From Algivirga pacifica (GTDB lineage Bacteria > Bacteroidota > Bacteroidia > Cytophagales > Flammeovirgaceae): a DNA stretch of 64,000 nucleotides. A program made the translations under genes and the position numbers. This document shows, in pieces, positions 63,298 to 64,000 of this stretch. The notes beneath the pieces were generated by a model that ran no database searches, was not told the DNA's origin, and worked only from the letters and a program-made list of their open reading frames with translations. The stretch's first letter is position 1, and the number at the start of each line of letters is the position of its first letter. The stretch lies in contig NZ_BAABJX010000065.1 in NCBI RefSeq assembly GCF_039543525.1, positions 62,001-126,000 of the forward strand, given 5' to 3'.

Positions 63298-64000
63298 ATG
63301 GCTAGAGAAAAATCCACCCACGTCTTTGAACTAGTCAAGCGCTTAACGAAAACAGAGAAGCGCTACTTTAAACTCTCTGTATCACAGCATGAACGAAAAG
63401 GAAACGAAAGAAAATTTGTTCAACTCTTTGATATACTAGACAAAGCGACACAATATGATGAGTCTTCCATCTTGGCACAGGCTCCCGACATCAGTGCTTC
63501 ACAACTGCCCAACCTCAAGGCACACCTGTATGCCCGTATTCTACAAGCGTTAAGGCAGTACGAGCGCAATAAGCTCACTGATATTGAAATCAGAGAAATG
63601 ATTGATTACGTAGAATTACTTTTCAATCGTGGACTTTATGAGCAATGCGTCGATATCATTAAAAAAGCACAAAAAAAAGCACATAAATTTGAGAGCCTGG
63701 AACTTCAACTAGAGCTTTATAGATGGGAAAAAAACGTACTTTCCATGACGCTGGGAAAAAACAACCAGAACAGAGTAAATAATATTGTAAAGGGCGTAGA
63801 AGAAACCAACAATCGCATCACCAATATCAATCGTTATACCAACTTATCGGTAAAACTGAACTCCCTATATATGAAAATTGGGTTCGTCAAGAATGAAACA
63901 GACCTTATCGCTGTTCGTTCTCTTTTTGAATTGGAAATTCCTGAAAAGCCCAATGAGGATTCGCTTTCATTTGCGGAAAAGGTACAACTCTACCGACTCT
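63298..64000 (+). CDS. Helical (TPR-like) hypothetical protein, 5' part
   Basis: ATG at 63298, open through the window edge (234 codons seen). It begins MAREKSTHVFELVKRLTKTE and continues KRYFKLS with repeated helices (LKAHLYARILQALRQYERNK, LYEQCVDIIKKAQKKAHKFE) like a tetratricopeptide array. This is a conserved Bacteroidota chromosomal protein type, divergent from leuA. No defined function; coding is supported by unbroken frame and composition. Confidence 0.7.
   Translation, partial: MAREKSTHVFELVKRLTKTEKRYFKLSVSQHERKGNERKFVQLFDILDKATQYDESSILAQAPDISASQLPNLKAHLYARILQALRQYERNKLTDIEIREMIDYVELLFNRGLYEQCVDIIKKAQKKAHKFESLELQLELYRWEKNVLSMTLGKNNQNRVNNIVKGVEETNNRITNINRYTNLSVKLNSLYMKIGFVKNETDLIAVRSLFELEIPEKPNEDSLSFAEKVQLYRL

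Overview
The window comes from a member of the Bacteroidota. Evidence: an alpha-2-macroglobulin/PBP1C pair, a short-form LeuA, -7 boxes of the TAnnTTTG type, weak Shine-Dalgarno signals, Lol-type lipoproteins and a Bacteroidota-type IS66 transposase. I cannot fix the genus. Two chromosomal edges flank a composite mobile island of about 53 kb.

Left edge (1-8.3 kb, mostly minus strand): the start of pbpC, a large lipoprotein alpha-2-macroglobulin, a small membrane protein and a Fic protein with a strong palindromic operator. Right edge (61.9-64 kb): leuA and the start of an unknown helical protein.

Island boundaries: a 129-bp block is repeated almost perfectly at 8964, 10390 and 12008, and its first 53 bp recur at 61763 beside a tyrosine integrase (60485-61519). 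GTGGGACA-like words lie around these blocks at spacings of exactly 11 and 22 bp, as expected of integrase arm sites. The left end is therefore a stack of att-bounded cassettes: a fic-less remnant, a DUF1016 nuclease cassette and a Fic cassette. They precede the main 49.8-kb element.

Main element, left to right: (a) 12.3-24.3 kb, a CHAP-like amidase, a 3227-residue protein ending in another CHAP-like domain, and a secreted partner; (b) 24.7-40.8 kb, a phage-like virion and lysis module on the minus strand with no recognisable terminase, portal or tail genes but many single-TM proteins, a transglutaminase-like protein, small capsid candidates, a very basic 42-residue-repeat protein, an acidic protein, GH108 lysozyme, a 3TM holin, an ArdC/zincin/ParB polyvalent protein, a RecA-fold ATPase and a beta-helix fibre; (c) 41-45.4 kb, an excisionase-like HTH, an SF1 helicase and a complete IS66-family element with 8-bp target duplication; (d) 45.4-52 kb, the replication/regulation module (winged-helix initiator-like gene containing DnaA boxes, MmcB-like nuclease, HTH and RHH regulators, S24 repressor); (e) 52-60.5 kb, cargo: membrane proteins, a lipoprotein and a restriction-modification locus (MvaI/BcnI-like enzyme, GHKL/paraMORC ATPase, C5 cytosine methylase, Vsr), then the integrase.

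My reading is a temperate, possibly tailless and membrane-containing phage-like element, or a satellite of one, that carries its own maintenance, lysis and anti-restriction/restriction genes and shares its integrase with small neighbouring defence/toxin cassettes. The capsid assignment is inference; the att architecture, the IS and the R-M locus are read directly from the sequence.
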